Shown here one piece after another: positions 45,301-55,933 of a stretch of 64,000 nt of DNA (positions within the stretch are counted from its first letter, which is position 1; each line of letters starts with the position of its first letter). The DNA is from Adenophora triphylla var. japonica. Lineage: Eukaryota > Streptophyta > Magnoliopsida > Asterales > Campanulaceae. The DNA lies in NCBI GenBank assembly GCA_022495995.1, contig JAFEMH010001302.1:124001-188000 (forward strand), read 5' to 3'. The notes below the pieces were generated by a model. The model saw only the letters and a program-made list of their open reading frames with translations, was not told the DNA's origin and made no database searches. Both the position numbers and the translations under genes were made by a program.

Positions 45301-47398
45301 TATGTTGTAACTCATCAAGTCCACATATGAGGTTGAAGTTCGAGCGCGTAGACTTTGTAATTAAAAGAACTCCAGCTATTATGCTACTTTGGTTCCATTA
45401 TACTGAACAGGGACGGACCAAGGCATATCAATGAAGAGCAAGTGCATCCACTTAATCAATAATAATTGAAGTATTAGGGTGTAACTCAAACTTGGAACTC
45501 CATCCATCCCTAATTGAATATCCAAATTTCATTTTAATGGACATTCTGAAATTGTGTGCTTTTTATACATTTCAATGGCAAAGATTCATAAATATTCTTG
45601 CTATCCACTTTCTAAACATTTAGTTTTAAAAAAATGTAAAGCGAAATTTTCATTGGTAAAAAAGCGTTTAGGAACAAAGATTTTTTGCAAAAAAAGACAT
45701 TCATCTTGGACAAAAATTTATTGATTCATTTAGGGACAGAGGAGTACCTCTTACTAGGCAAGTATTTAATTGATTAGGGATTAGGGTTTAGGGTTTGGGG
45801 TTTAGGGTTTTAATTGATTCACTAAAACTATCCATTTTGGCCTAACAAATGAATGCTTGTAAAAAAAAGGGATTGGATTCTAGTTCATCTATATGACTAC
45901 TAAGTCTCAACAATGTAACACAAGTTAAGATAGAAAAACGAGACAGAGTGGTCATACCTCATAAGTCAAGGTACCCCCAGCAGAACAGGGCTGGCGAATT
46001 GTGACATTTGAAATAGTTCCATTAGCAGAAATAACAAAAACACCACGAGAACCGTTCAAAACAAGTGAAAAGATCTTCTCAGTTATGTCCTGCAAATTTA
46101 AAAGGAAATAAGCATAAACTTTTACAAATTTAAAAGGATCTCAAAGAAAATCAATTGAGGATGAAAAATCTTCTTCTCCGTGTAAATAAAAGGTGGACCA
46201 ATATCCTATGAATTACCTCCCCCTGATTCACTTGTATCAAGTGTGGAGTAAAATCCGCTCCAGCTGTGTTCATATACATTTCACCTTCATAAATCATAGT
46301 TTCTCATGTTAATTTTATTTGATTCAACCAAAGCAAACAGCAAAGGGGGAAGAAAAAAACAAATCTTGATTCATCAGAATTGAACAGCTAAATTAATTTT
46401 TTATACAAGACATCACGAGGCGGAGGGAAACCCCTAGATACTTAATTGCTTAAGCTAACCAACAGCTTCTAGTGCTCAATTCACAAAAGTCCTTTCAATC
46501 AGAACCATTCCAGTTAAGATCAACCAAAAAAATCATTAAAATAACTAATACTACCTCCGTCACAAAAATGAAGGCCATTTTTTTCCCAAATCCCACAAAG
46601 ATTGTTTACCATTTTATTTTTCATATTTCATTCCATACTGGCAAAACTAAAAATATGAAAGTGGATGACAAGTATTTTATGAATTTTTACTACTAAAAAT
46701 CAACAATAATTTTTTCAGAGTGTCCCTTAAAATAAATCGTTTTGGGTTTTGGGACAGAGCGGAGGAGTAAATAAAATGTTTACATTTCCTTCAGTCAACC
46801 TCAAATTTCCAATTGTTCTTTCCCAGCAACCCATTTCCCACCATAATAAAGGAAAAAAATACAAAATCAGACTAACAATTATTTAAATCGAAAAATATGA
46901 TCAGAGATAAATCCCAAATTCCATAAAATAATAAGTAACAAAATAAAATAAATAACTTTAAGGTGAAAGCTCACCCATAGAAGCAAGCAATTGGTAACTC
47001 CCATAACCAGCTGGACGGCCACGGCCCCTTTTGCCGGAAACATCCGTAGGTGGGGTTGAATAAAACCCCTGCGGTGGTGTTGATTTCATGTAAGACGGCG
47101 TCAAGTTCCCATTTTCGTCGTATTTCCTAGGCCTCCCACGTTTCTTCTTCCCACTTGAATCAATTCCACTTAGGCCAACAACACCAACCCTACTTCCCAT
47201 TTCAGCTCCCACCGCCACTCCTCCACCGGATACCACTCCAATGCTCAGGTTCACTGCCGGCGCCACTTCCGGCGGAACCACCCCAGCACCACCGCTGCTG
47301 TAACCCTCACTCACCGGCGGTGAACTGTTCTCAGAGTTAATTACTGGTGACCCAGAATCAGTACTCTCCTTCTCCTCCATCATCAACCCTTCCATCAT
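36022..47398 (-). CDS. AHL: AT-hook motif nuclear-localized protein (AHL), five exons
   Basis: Five exons join in frame: 47398-46975, 46263-46217, 46089-45958, 43068-42907 and 36351-36022, 1095 nt, 364 residues plus stop, all with GT-AG introns. Two AT-hooks (KKRGRPRKY, RGRP at residues 87-90; KRGRGRPAG, RGRP at 126-129) are followed by a PPC/DUF296 domain from about 142 (GADFTPHLIQV, GRFEILALTGSY at 202, GGGIAGMLRAAGPIQ, VVGSF) and a Ser/Pro-rich tail with basic KEQKKRKPYGPRSASS. AHL proteins bind AT-rich DNA in the nucleus and form trimers through PPC to repress or tune development genes. Two hooks plus GRFEIL suggest the intron-containing clade (type II). The start is the first Met of MMEGLMMEEKE; an in-frame upstream ATG exists at 47548. 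The member number cannot be assigned. Confidence 0.95.
36713..36870 (+). mobile_element. SINE-like sequence with pol III B box
   Basis: GGGGTTCGAACCCCT (36770-36784) is a strong B box. The upstream A box is unclear, and an ATAAATAAATAAAC tail lies near 36855-36870. Probably a decayed tRNA-derived SINE in AHL intron 4, not a tRNA gene, since no cloverleaf can be drawn. Confidence 0.4.
37086..37344 (-). mobile_element. TRIM-like miniature LTR element
   Basis: Two direct repeats of about 65 bp (37086-37150 and 37275-37340: GCCCAGGAYCTTTATA..., TTCTCGATGTG, TAATGTCTCT) flank a short centre containing a PBS-like GCTCTGATACTAT (37217-37229). On the minus strand the right repeat starts TGTTAGAGACATT as an LTR would. 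Size and layout fit a terminal-repeat retrotransposon in miniature, in AHL intron 4. Confidence 0.55.
37494..37788 (+). repeat. 5' LTR of intronic copia
   Basis: 295 bp, TGTTGTCTAATG...CCTAACA, with TATAAATAG near 37658 and a 34-bp internal tandem duplication (CATATAAGTTAGAGATCATG). Confidence 0.95.
37850..38800 (+). pseudogene. Intronic copia gag (broken)
   Basis: ATG 37850, MANSSDSPPIPIFAGENYDH, then KDLWEYIEDGFEEPE, TSKEAWEILEREFQG. An A-run shift near 38180 moves the frame to 38208-38564 (MKENESIKDYYTRVTDIINQ). A Gly/Arg-rich stretch (38570-38690) precedes two zinc-knuckle-like stretches near 38696 and 38757 (CYRCQKFGHKEEC after frame changes). Confidence 0.85.
38796..40850 (+). pseudogene. 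Intronic copia protease, integrase and RT start
   Basis: Protease WYLDSGCSNHMTGDKS at about 38898-38945. A TAG at 39117-39119 replaces an expected Gln codon (LLSVG-stop-LVEHGY). From 39123 the frame is open for 576 codons: HHCC zinc site (WHKRLGHLNFH...CEGCALGKHH), integrase core HTDVCDPM, FIDDFTRMTWVYF, LRSDRGKEY, TPQQNGVSERKN, then FGCICYSQVPKEKR. RT begins KTWELVDKPKEKEIIGVKWV and runs to LNGELEEEIYVEQPQGF. The frame breaks at KKALY (about 40843). Confidence 0.92.
40850..41929 (+). pseudogene. Intronic copia RT and RNase H
   Basis: Continues as KQAPRAWYSNIDSYF, catalytic ALYVDDLLYTGN (about 40978), RPDIMFGTSLLSRF and RNase H with YCDSDWGGCVDDMKSTSGYA, SSAEAEYVSAA and CDNKSAIAMAKNP, ending at TAA 41927-41929 just before the PPT. 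All catalytic motifs are kept; only the upstream shift disconnects it. Confidence 0.92.
41939..42233 (+). repeat. 3' LTR of intronic copia
   Basis: 295 bp, same sequence as 37494-37788 except about five substitutions. Confidence 0.95.
42478..42627. mobile_element. Stowaway-like MITE
   Basis: 150 bp, CTCCGTCCCTAAATACGT...GTGATGGAGGGAG, flanked by TA on both sides. The inverted ends match the CTCCCTCCGTCCC family of Tc1/mariner MITEs. Confidence 0.75.
42638..42802. mobile_element. Stowaway-like MITE
   Basis: 165 bp, CTCCCTTAGTCCCATATATG...ATGGGACCGAGGGAG, flanked by TA, eleven bases from the preceding MITE. Confidence 0.75.
42907..43068 (-). CDS. AHL: AHL exon 4
   Basis: 162 nt encoding GRFEILALTGSY through GGGIAGMLRAAGPIQ, the signature part of PPC. 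Acceptor GACGCAG, donor CAA|GTAAGA. Confidence 0.95.
44351..44504 (+). mobile_element. tRNA-derived SINE
   Basis: The pol III A box TGGCTCAGTGGTAGAGC (44363-44379) and B box GGGTTCGATCT (44405-44415) are spaced as in tRNA-derived SINEs. A poly-A tail lies at 44491-44504. AAACCAA occurs just before (44344-44350) and after the tail, a likely duplication. Confidence 0.75.
45498..45744. mobile_element. Stowaway-like MITE (decayed)
   Basis: CTCCATCCATCCCTAATTG at the left and TTAGGGACAGAGGAG at the right are imperfect inverted ends, followed by TA. About 247 bp. Confidence 0.55.
45775..45811 (+). repeat. Short interstitial telomere-like repeat
   Basis: Five degenerate units of the plant telomere repeat TTTAGGG (TTAGGGA, TTAGGGT, TTAGGGT, TTGGGGT, TTAGGGT) in AHL intron 3. 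Confidence 0.75.
45958..46089 (-). CDS. AHL: AHL exon 3
   Basis: 132 nt encoding DITEKIFSLVLNGSRGVFVI through GGTLTYE, the central PPC strands. Acceptor TTTGCAG, donor GAG|GTATGA. Confidence 0.93.
46217..46263 (-). CDS. AHL: AHL exon 2 (47 nt)
   Basis: A small exon too short for ORF callers, encoding AGADFTPHLIQVNQGE, the start of the PPC domain. Acceptor ACACAG before 46263, donor GAG|GTAATT after 46217. Confidence 0.9.
46554..46767. mobile_element. Stowaway-like MITE in AHL intron 1
   Basis: CCTCCGTCACAAAAATGAAG...TTTTGGGACAGAGCGGAGGAG flanked by TA. About 214 bp. Confidence 0.6.
46975..47398 (-). CDS. AHL: AHL exon 1
   Basis: Encodes residues 1-141 plus one base: acidic N-terminus, Gly/Val-rich linker and both AT-hooks. 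The donor G|GTGAGC at 46974 leaves phase 1, matched by exon 2. Confidence 0.93.
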
Positions 47399-47424
47399 CT
47401 TTTTCAAACCCTCCACGCACAAAA

Positions 47425-47510
47425 AGAAGAGAGAGAGAGAGAGAGAGAGTGTGTGTGTGTGTGTGAGAGAGATAGAGAGAGAAATTGAATGTGTCTGTGT
47501 GTGTGTGTTT
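47425..47510. repeat. GA/GT microsatellites in AHL leader
   Basis: (GA)n, (GT)n and mixed runs at 47429-47510. The minus strand reads as CT/CA repeats, which are common in plant 5' leaders. They encode Ser-Leu and Thr-His repeats in the frame that joins AHL. Confidence 0.85.
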
Positions 47511-47594
47511 GAAAGAGGGAAGAAGAGGGGGAAATGGCGCCAGAACAAAAAGCAGGATGGATTTACTGTAGTGATTTTGAGAATAACCTGAAGG

Positions 47595-47601
47595 ATTTAT
47601 A
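47595..47601 (-). promoter_or_regulatory. Probable AHL TATA box
   Basis: Minus strand TATAAAT in ACTATAAATCC, about 200 bp upstream of the start codon. A transcription start near 47565 would give a leader rich in CT and CA dinucleotides (47425-47510). Confidence 0.5.
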
Positions 47602-48892
47602 GTGTTTCTCTCAGAGTTCCCTACTTCCCTTCCCTACATTAATGGAGAAAGGAAAGCAAAAGACAAAGGGCAAGAAAGAACTGATTTCAACAATTCACTT
47701 TTATTTTTTAAAGAATTAATCTCTAATTATTATGTTTACATAAATCATTTGAAGCCCATAATTTCTATCTTTCTCACTTTAGGACCTTCACATTTACTTT
47801 GGTTTCAAATTGAAGCCTAGACAAGAATTTCGTTAAATTATGTTAAGGGTATGTTTAGCAACCTCAATTTCAAGACTTGAATTTGGAATTGGAAGAATTA
47901 AATGAATTTCGTGAAACTAATTTAACCCTTTCAATTTCAATTTAATGAATTGGAATCGAGTTGTCAAACGTTAACATAAGTAAATTTTGTTAAATTTTGG
48001 ATGAAAAGCTGGTTGTGTCATTAAACATTTATTTTCTTTAGGTTTTGGTCTTTTCACATTCCATGGCACATGCACACATGTGACTAATTTAACCACATGC
48101 AACCAAATTCAAACTTTTTATTGTCTTGTCATAAACAAAAACTAAAATTCATACATCTCTTGCTTTGATTTTCTCGCATGAACAATTGTGCTGTCTGTTC
48201 TGTTGTATTTTTGTTTTACATTATTTTGTTTCGCATTTATACTGAAACATAAAAAATTGTTGTTATATACCGTAAAAACTTTATAAATTAATAATGTTAG
48301 GATCAATAAAATTTTATTAATTTATGAAGTTATTAATTTATCAATAAATTGATAATTATTAATTTAAAAAGTCTTTAGTTGATTCGATGAATTTTAAATT
48401 TTCGTGTAAACTAAATTATTGTATGTATATAAAATTGTAAGTTGAAAGGAATTTGAATTTTTTGATGACTCCAACTATACTTGAACTTTAAGAGAAAACA
48501 AATAACTTTATTTTCACTAAATTGTAACAATTATTTCTTTAATCTTTATGAATTATTAATTTATGATTTTCGTGTGACCTAAAATTATAAAGAGGTCGAC
48601 AAGAAAATTATTTTCTTATTATTTTATAGATTTTTATAATTTTTTCAACTGATCCAAGTCCAGACCGGACAAATTTATTATTTTATAGAGTTTATTAATT
48701 TATCGAGTAATAATTTATAAAGTAAATCAGATACAAAAAGAAAGTCTAGACCTTAAAGTGAGAAAAATAAAACTATAGGCCCCCAAATATTACAGCACTT
48801 AAACTTTGGGGTAATAAAATGAGATTGACCATGTTTTTAAAAAAACACATTTTTTTCCGAACCCTTATTGATTTTTAAATTTTTGTAAAGAT
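47602..48892. other. AHL upstream region
   Basis: 1.3 kb of AT-rich DNA between the AHL TATA box and the next copia element. No gene, no clear transposon ends. It includes repeated AATTTCAATTT words near 47860-47950. Confidence 0.6.
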
Positions 48893-48897
48893 TTGTT

Positions 48898-49378
48898 TGT
48901 TGGAACAATTACGATCCATTAAACATGAACCGACTCATCACTAGATTAAGAAGAGAAGAAGAAGAAGACGGAAGCGTGTAATTACCTTGTGATTCCATGT
49001 TCGTTCTTAATCTTGTTCTTGATGAAGATATAAAGATAGCCTTTGATTTAGGAAGAGTAGATCTTCTAAATGATGAGTGCCTTTTAATCTCTTTGTTCTT
49101 CAAGTACTTAGGAAGAATATTGGATCGAATGAGAATGTAATAACAAGTGATTCATAGGCTTGATGGATAGGCCTTTATATAGGAATCCAAGGGGCACTTC
49201 ATTTAGGGACTACACCTATTGATATATAAGATATTACCATTATGCCCATCATTTAATGGTATACTTATATTATGGAATTCTACATATTATTTAGAGTTCT
49301 ATACTTTATACCATATATTATAATATTGATCATTATTTTATTAAGTATTTATATGTCATATTAATCCATGTTCTTACA
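48898..49378 (-). repeat. 3' LTR of upstream copia
   Basis: 481 bp, minus strand TGTAAGAACATGG...TTCCAACA. A minus-strand ORF in the U5 part (48909-49103) is conserved in both LTRs but is short and probably not a gene. Confidence 0.95.
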
Positions 49379-49746
49379 ATCTCCCACTTGGATTATTATA
49401 ACATATACCTTCACTTAATAAATTTCTTCAATCATATTTATAACACAAATGACAACCCTTATGTGCACTTTGTTGTCATTCGAAAACAATCCCGTCCATT
49501 AGTCATATAAGTATAAGGACTAAAGGGGCATTCGTTGTAATTGATTCGCAACTAAACCCACATTAATCACATATATATATCCAACTAAATGACATAGATA
49601 AAGTATAGATATGTAGCATGGAAAATTAATGAATATATATGAAGAATGCATATATATATTCTCCAACTAGTCCTACTTTAACCAAATGAGATCAATTTAA
49701 ATAAAAACAACACAAGGAAATAGAAACATTTAAAACTCCCACTGAT

Positions 49747-52700
49747 TTAGGCATTATCAAAAGTCATTACACCCATATGAGCAACATGCTCGTGAAATAC
49801 TAAAGGAGATAACGCCTTAGTAAATGGATCCGCTAACATGGAGTTTGTACCAATAAATTCTATTTCTATTTGTTCATTTTGTACTCTTTCTCTCACAACA
49901 AGAAACTTAATATCTATATGCTTAGATTTAGATGAACTCTTGTTGTTGTTGGAGTACAATACCGCGGCCCGATTGTCACAATATAACTTAAGCGGTCTTT
50001 CAACACCTTTGACAATTCGCAGCCCTTCTATGAATTTTCGCAGCCATATAGCTTGATTGGATGCCTCGTAGCAAGCAACAAATTCGGCTTCCATGGTGGA
50101 AGTAGTAACTAATGTTTGCTTGGCACTTCTCCAAGATATCGCTCCACCGGCCAAAGTGAAGACATAACCCGATGTCGATTTGCGACTATCTTGGCATCCA
50201 GCAAAGTCGGAATCGGAAAAACCAATGATCTCAAGATGATCCGACTTTGTATATGTAAGCATGTAGTTCTTCGTGTTTTGTAAGTATCTCATCACTCTTT
50301 TGGCTGCGACCCAATGTTCTCTTCCCGGATTGCTTTGATATCGTCCAAGCATGCCAACAATAAAGGCAAGATCTGGGCGAGTACAGACTTGAGCATACAT
50401 TAGGCTTCCTACTGCCGATGCGTAAGGGATATTTTCCATATACTTGGATTCAAGATTATTTTTAGGACATTGATTTAAACTGAACTTATCTCCCTTAGAG
50501 ACCGGGGTGTCATGTGGTTTACAATTTTCCATGCTAAACCTTTGTAATACCTTCTCTATATAGCTCTTTTGTGATAATCCTAACATACCTCGTGAGCGAT
50601 CACGATGTATTTGGATTCCTAATACAAAAGAAGCTTCTCCAAGATCTTTCATCTCAAATTTGTTTGAGAGAAATTTCTTGGTTTCCTTAAGAAGGTCCTT
50701 ATCATTACTAGCAAGCAAAATGTCATCCACATATAAGACCAAAAATATAAACCTACTCCCACTGAACTTATGGTATACACAATCTTCACCAAGATTCATT
50801 TCAAAGCCAAATGAAAGAATAACTTGGTTGAATTTTAAGTACCATTGACGAGATGCTTGCTTGAGCCCATAAATGGATTTCTTAAGTTTACAAACTAGTT
50901 GACTAGTTTGATCCGAATCAGTCACCATTTCTGGTTTCTTCATATAGATAGTTTCCTCAATGTCGCCATTGAGAAAAGCTGTCTTTACATCCATTTGATG
51001 AAGCTCAAGGTCAAAATGTGCCACTAAAGCCATAATGATTCTAAAAGCATTTTTAGAGGATACCGGTGAAAATGTTTCTTTGTAATCAATGCCTTCTTTT
51101 TGAGTAAATCCTTTAGCGACAAGACGAGCCTTATGTCTTTCCACATTACCTTGTGAATCCCTTTTGGTCTTAAAGATCCATTTACATCCGATGGGTTTCA
51201 CATTCTTAGGTAATGGGACAAGATCCCAAACGTTATTGTCATTCATGGATTTTAACTCTTCATTTATGGCATCAATCCACTTACGAGAATTTGGACCACT
51301 AATGGCTTCATGGAAGGTGATTGGCTCATCTCCCACTAAACCTAACGGTTCCTCATTCTCGGCAAGATACACATCATAATAATCTGGTATAGCACTCCTT
51401 CTTGCTCTATTAGATCTTCTTAATGGCAACGGTTCTTCTTGATTTTGAGGGTGTTGAATTTCCTCATCAACATTTTCATGTTGTTCATTAATAGGAGAAT
51501 TAACTTCATTTTGAATATTATGTTCTTGTCGAATTTCAGGCACAACTGCTTGATTTTCGATAGGAACTATAGGAAGAGGTATAGAAACGAATTCCTCTTC
51601 TATTTCTTCAAATTCAAAATTACTATTCAAATTTTCCCCTCTAAATTCAACATCCTCAAAAAACCTAGCATTTCCCGTCTCGAAAAAGGTTCTAGTTTTT
51701 GGGTCATAGAATTTATATCCCCTAGATCTTTGAGAATACCCTACAAAATAACTACTAACTGTCTTAGCGTCCAACTTTCCTTCGTTAGGTCTATAAGGCC
51801 TAGCTTCGGCTGGACAACCCCAAACATGAAGATGATTAAGGGACGGTTTCTTACCGGTCCATAATTCATAAGGGGTTTTGTCAGTAGCTTTTGAAGGAGC
51901 TCTATTAAGTAGGTAGGTTGCGGTTTTCAAAGCATCGCCCCATAATGAGTGAGGTAAAGAAGTACAAGAAACCATACTTCTTACCATATCCTTAAGGGTT
52001 CTATTACGTCTCTCGGCTACACCATTCATGCTAGGTGTCCCCGGCATGGTGTAGTGAGGGACAATCCCACACTCTTCCAAATAGTGAGCAAAAGGACCCG
52101 GACGTTGTTCTCCCGAACCGTCATTCCGGCCAGTAGTATTCACCACCACGATCGGATCTAACGTTCTTAATAGTCTTTTCAAGTTGATTTTCAACTTCGG
52201 CTTTAAAAGACTTGAAAACGTCCAATGATTGAGACTTTTCATGAAGTAAATAAATGTATCCATAACGAGAGAAGTCATCTATGAACGTAATAAAATATGT
52301 TTGTCCGTTCCATGAAGGGGTAGGGAACGGTCCACATATGTCCGTATGAATTAGTTCTAAGACTTTTGTAGCTCTCAAGGATTCATTTTTGTTTGTACTA
52401 TTTGTAAATTTTTCCTTAAGGCATTCAATACAAAAGTTATTTTCCGGAGTATCAAGCTTATGTAATATTCCCTCGGAAACAAGCTTGTCAATTCTCCTTT
52501 TGGAGATATGACCCAAACGCCTATGCCACAAGGTATAAGAGTTTTTACTTGAAAACTTTCGTTTATGCCTCGAGAGTTAGTTTCATTATTATGGGACTCA
52601 TTTAATGAATTGGCTTGTGTCAAGTAAATATAGATTATCAATGTAAGACAAAGAGCTAGTACCAAAAAGTTTTGAATCAAAATATAAATTGCATTTATTA

Positions 52701-52975
52701 TTGCGAAGATACAGGAATAACCTTCCCGATCTAATGTAGTGACGGAAATCAAATTCCGTCTAAAAGATGGAATAATAAAAACATTATTCAAAACTAAATA
52801 ATATCCGGTACTAAGAGATAATCTAAAAGTCCCTATGCCCTCCACTTCTACCGGCTTTCCAGCTCCCATGTAGATGAATCTTTCACCTTCATTGGGCGTT
52901 CGGTAGTTCGAGCAACCACTGCATACATGAACTTATGTGAGTAGTTGCACCGGAGTCTAACCACCATGTATACGA
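49747..52975 (-). pseudogene. Upstream copia pol: protease, integrase, RT, RNase H
   Basis: Protease TWWLDSGATTH near 52945-52970. Zinc-binding part WHRRLGHISKRRIDKL...CIECLKEKFTN (52380-52531). Integrase [36 protein letters not shown], then a frameshift near 52140 and [20 protein letters not shown]. From 52278 one 843-codon frame runs through RT ([41 protein letters not shown]) and RNase H ([45 protein letters not shown]) to a stop at 49747. RT and RNase H look undamaged. Confidence 0.93.
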
Positions 52976-52986
52976 AGGAATTGAAA

Positions 52987-53824
52987 CTAAGTTAGCTTCA
53001 TACAAACAAAGCTAAATGACATACCTTTCTTAATTCGCCATTGGCGATACTTAGGGCAGTCGGGCTTCATGTGAGTGGGGTCCTTGCAAAAAAAGCACTT
53101 TTTCACCTTTTGATCATTTGATGATCCCTTAGGCTTCTTTGATGCAACCGCAATCTCCTTACCTTTTCTCTTAATCCCACGAGAAGAGGTAGATGCATAA
53201 TGTGCACTTTCGGGTTTGGTGTGTTTCAACCTATCTTCTTCCTCCGTGACATGTGAAATTAATTCATTAATATTCCACTTGTCCTTTTGACAATTATAGG
53301 TCGTTTCAAAATGACCAAATTGCGAAGGAAGAGAAATTAAAGCCAAATGCACAAGCAAGTCTTCCGACAAGTCCAACTTGAGTGCTTTTAATTTTGTTGA
53401 TAGATGAAACATTTCCATTATGTATTCCCTTAGGTTTCCGGTGCCCTTATACCTCATGGAAACAAGCTTCCTCAAGGTAGCACTTGTTTCCGATTTATCG
53501 CTTTTTGCAAAGCGTTGTTCTAGGGCATCTAGGAAACCTTTTGCACCAACATCCTCGGAGACCTTTGTTCGAAATGTCTCAGGAATTTGCATTCTTAATT
53601 ATGCTTAGGCTGACGCGATTAGAACGCTTCCACCTCTCTGAACTTAAGCGGTCTTCCGCAGTGCTTTTATCAGTTAGAGGGGCAGGAGCTTGTTCTCTTA
53701 ATGCGAGGTCAAGGTCCAAACATCCTAAGACCATAATAATCTTGTTTTTCCAAGTTTTAAAGTTTGTCCCAGTTAGCAAAGGAATTGAGTTTAAGGCAGT
53801 AGTAACAGATGAAGCACTGATCAA
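52987..53824 (-). pseudogene. Upstream copia gag
   Basis: ATG 53824 (MISASSVTTALNSIPLLTGTNFKTW in part) gives the N-terminal block. A frameshift near 53590 (in an ATAAAGAATGCAAATTCC context) leads into 52987-53592 with LRKLVSMRYKGTGNLREYIM, a basic linker and the zinc knuckle CFFCKDPTHMKPDC. The product would be the capsid/nucleocapsid protein. Confidence 0.88.
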
Positions 53825-53829
53825 ATCTG

Positions 53830-55432
53830 AATGAAGAGAACAAAAGAATGAAACAAAACATATATAAGAAACTACACAATGATTAATTATATCAAGATGA
53901 ATTCCATCATAATAAAAGATAATCGATATGACATCAAGACTAATCTTTGGATTGCGAATTGACTCATAATTTGATTTATCTTAGGGTAAACAAATAGCTT
54001 TAAACAATACACTTTAAATACTTGCCTTCCTTTGGGCCGGTTCAAGTATAGAAAATGTCCTAAAGCTTAAGGTACTTGTTTCCCGGTAATAAAGAATATA
54101 AACAATTCATTTTAAACACCCGCCTTCCTTTGGGATGGTTCACAGCATTTAAAATGACCAAAAGTTTAGTTCAATTATTACCCCATGAATGTAAACACTT
54201 AGTCAATAACAAGGTCTCCTTTGGGAAACAAGCATGTTATCACATATCAATATTTACATTCATCACTTTAACAAATTTGTATTTAAATAACGTAAATTGC
54301 TTTGGCAACAATATTATTTAAACAATGAATAAATTTGTTTAAGCATATAATTAATCATTCTTTAGGGCACTTAAGACTTTAAGGTAAATGGTAAAGAAAC
54401 AAACGAAATTTATTAATAAAAGACAATATCCTTTTGTTCTACCCGTCCATTCTTAAAGTTTAATAACTCCAAGAACCACCGAAGCGCGACTGGTGTCCAG
54501 ACATTATAATTTATTAATAAATTATCAAAATTTTTGGGCAACGAAAAATCACCATTATACTCCATTTTTTTTTTTTTTTTTTTTTTTTATGAACAACCGT
54601 GAAGTAAAAAGTCACCAATTATACCTTTTACACCCACGGTCCATACCAATAGGTGGAATAAACAATTAAGAATCACATTTAAAAGCCACTATGAATGAAC
54701 AGACACGTACGGAACATATGGATATGGAGTAATATAAAAGTCACTTAATTTAAAAGCCACTATATTATGAACAGCCATGGTCCGAACTGATCCAATTGTT
54801 TTACTACTAAATGCAATCAGATTCTATTGCTTTTTTTTTTTTTTTTTTCAGAAATTAAATTTTAATACAAACACGAATGTCAAGCAAAATTAATGCTTAA
54901 CTAAGACATGAATATACAAGTAGATCCAACACGATTGTGCGACATAAAACGCTCTGTTGTGTCAATGGGATAATCTTGTACTTTAATTAAAATGGTCAAA
55001 CAAGTAGATCTAGATTTGCACACTCCATACATCATACAATGTTGGCTATGCAAATGGGATAATCTTGCTTGAACCATCATGTCTCTTAAGTTTGATTTTA
55101 CCATTCTTAATTTAATGGTGACTCAATTTTCAATCAAAGTAAGTAGATCCGCATACTCACAACACATTTAAAAAATGCGTGGCTATGCATATGAACAAAC
55201 TCACAACGCATCCAAGGATGGTGGCTATGTTCAAAAATGGGATAATCTTACATTGAAAGCCTTTTGAGTAAAACCAAAATTTCAGAAATAGAAAGAAGTT
55301 ATGAACATAATACTCTTAGACAAAATGAGTATTATGTACAAGAACAAAACTAAGTGTAATTATACATGGATTTAAAAACAAATTAAAGCACAAGACTTTA
55401 TAAGAAATTCAAACTCAATCTAGTATATGAGC
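53830..55432 (-). other. Long leader of upstream copia
   Basis: 1.6 kb between PBS and gag without coding potential. It contains T/A runs (54566-54588, 54833-54849) and loosely repeated blocks (CTTCCTTTGGG...GGTTCA near 54026 and 54125; GGATAATCTT near 54968, 55058 and 55241). Confidence 0.7.
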
Positions 55433-55448
55433 AGGCTCTGATACCAAT

Positions 55449-55928
55449 TGTTGGAACAATTACGATCCATTAAACATGAACCGACTCATCACTAGATTAA
55501 GAAGAGAAGAAGAAGAAGACGGAAGCGTGTAATTACCTTGTGATTCCATGTTCGTTCTTAATCTTGTTCTTGATGAAGATATAAAGATAGCCTTTGATTT
55601 AGGAAGAGTAGATCTTCTAAATGATGAGTGCCTTTTAATCTCTTTGTTCTTCAAGTACTTAGGAAGAATATTGACTGAATGAGAATGTAATAACAAGTGA
55701 TTCATAGGCTTGATGGATAGGCCTTTATATAGGAATCCAAGGGGCACTTCATTTAGGGACTACACCTATTGATATATAAGATATTACCATTATGCCCATC
55801 ATTTAATGGTATACTTATATTATGGAATTCTACATATTATTTAGAGTTCTATACTTTATACCATATATTATAATATTGATCATTATTTTATTAAGTATTT
55901 ATATGTCATATTAATCCATGTTCTTACA
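55449..55928 (-). repeat. 5' LTR of upstream copia
   Basis: 480 bp, almost identical to 48898-49378. Confidence 0.95.
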
Positions 55929-55933
55929 TTGTT

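Larger units (their letters stand above)
43069..45957. other. AHL intron 3
   Basis: 2.9-kb intron without ORFs of note. It holds a tRNA-derived SINE (44351-44504), a Stowaway-like MITE (45498-45744), a telomere-like stretch (45775-45811), single MITE-end words near 44165-44185 and AT-rich DNA. Confidence 0.75.
48898..55928 (-). mobile_element. Ty1/copia element upstream of AHL
   Basis: A 7031-bp element on the minus strand. LTRs 48898-49378 (3', 481 bp) and 55449-55928 (5', 480 bp) differ only around one short site (GGATCGAATG versus GACTGAATG). Duplication TTGTT at 48893-48897 and 55929-55933. PBS TGGTATCAGAGC on minus (55435-55446) and PPT CCAAGTGGGAGAT (49379-49391). A long 1.6-kb leader precedes gag. 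The pol gene is largely readable but frameshifted in the integrase and gag regions. Confidence 0.95.
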
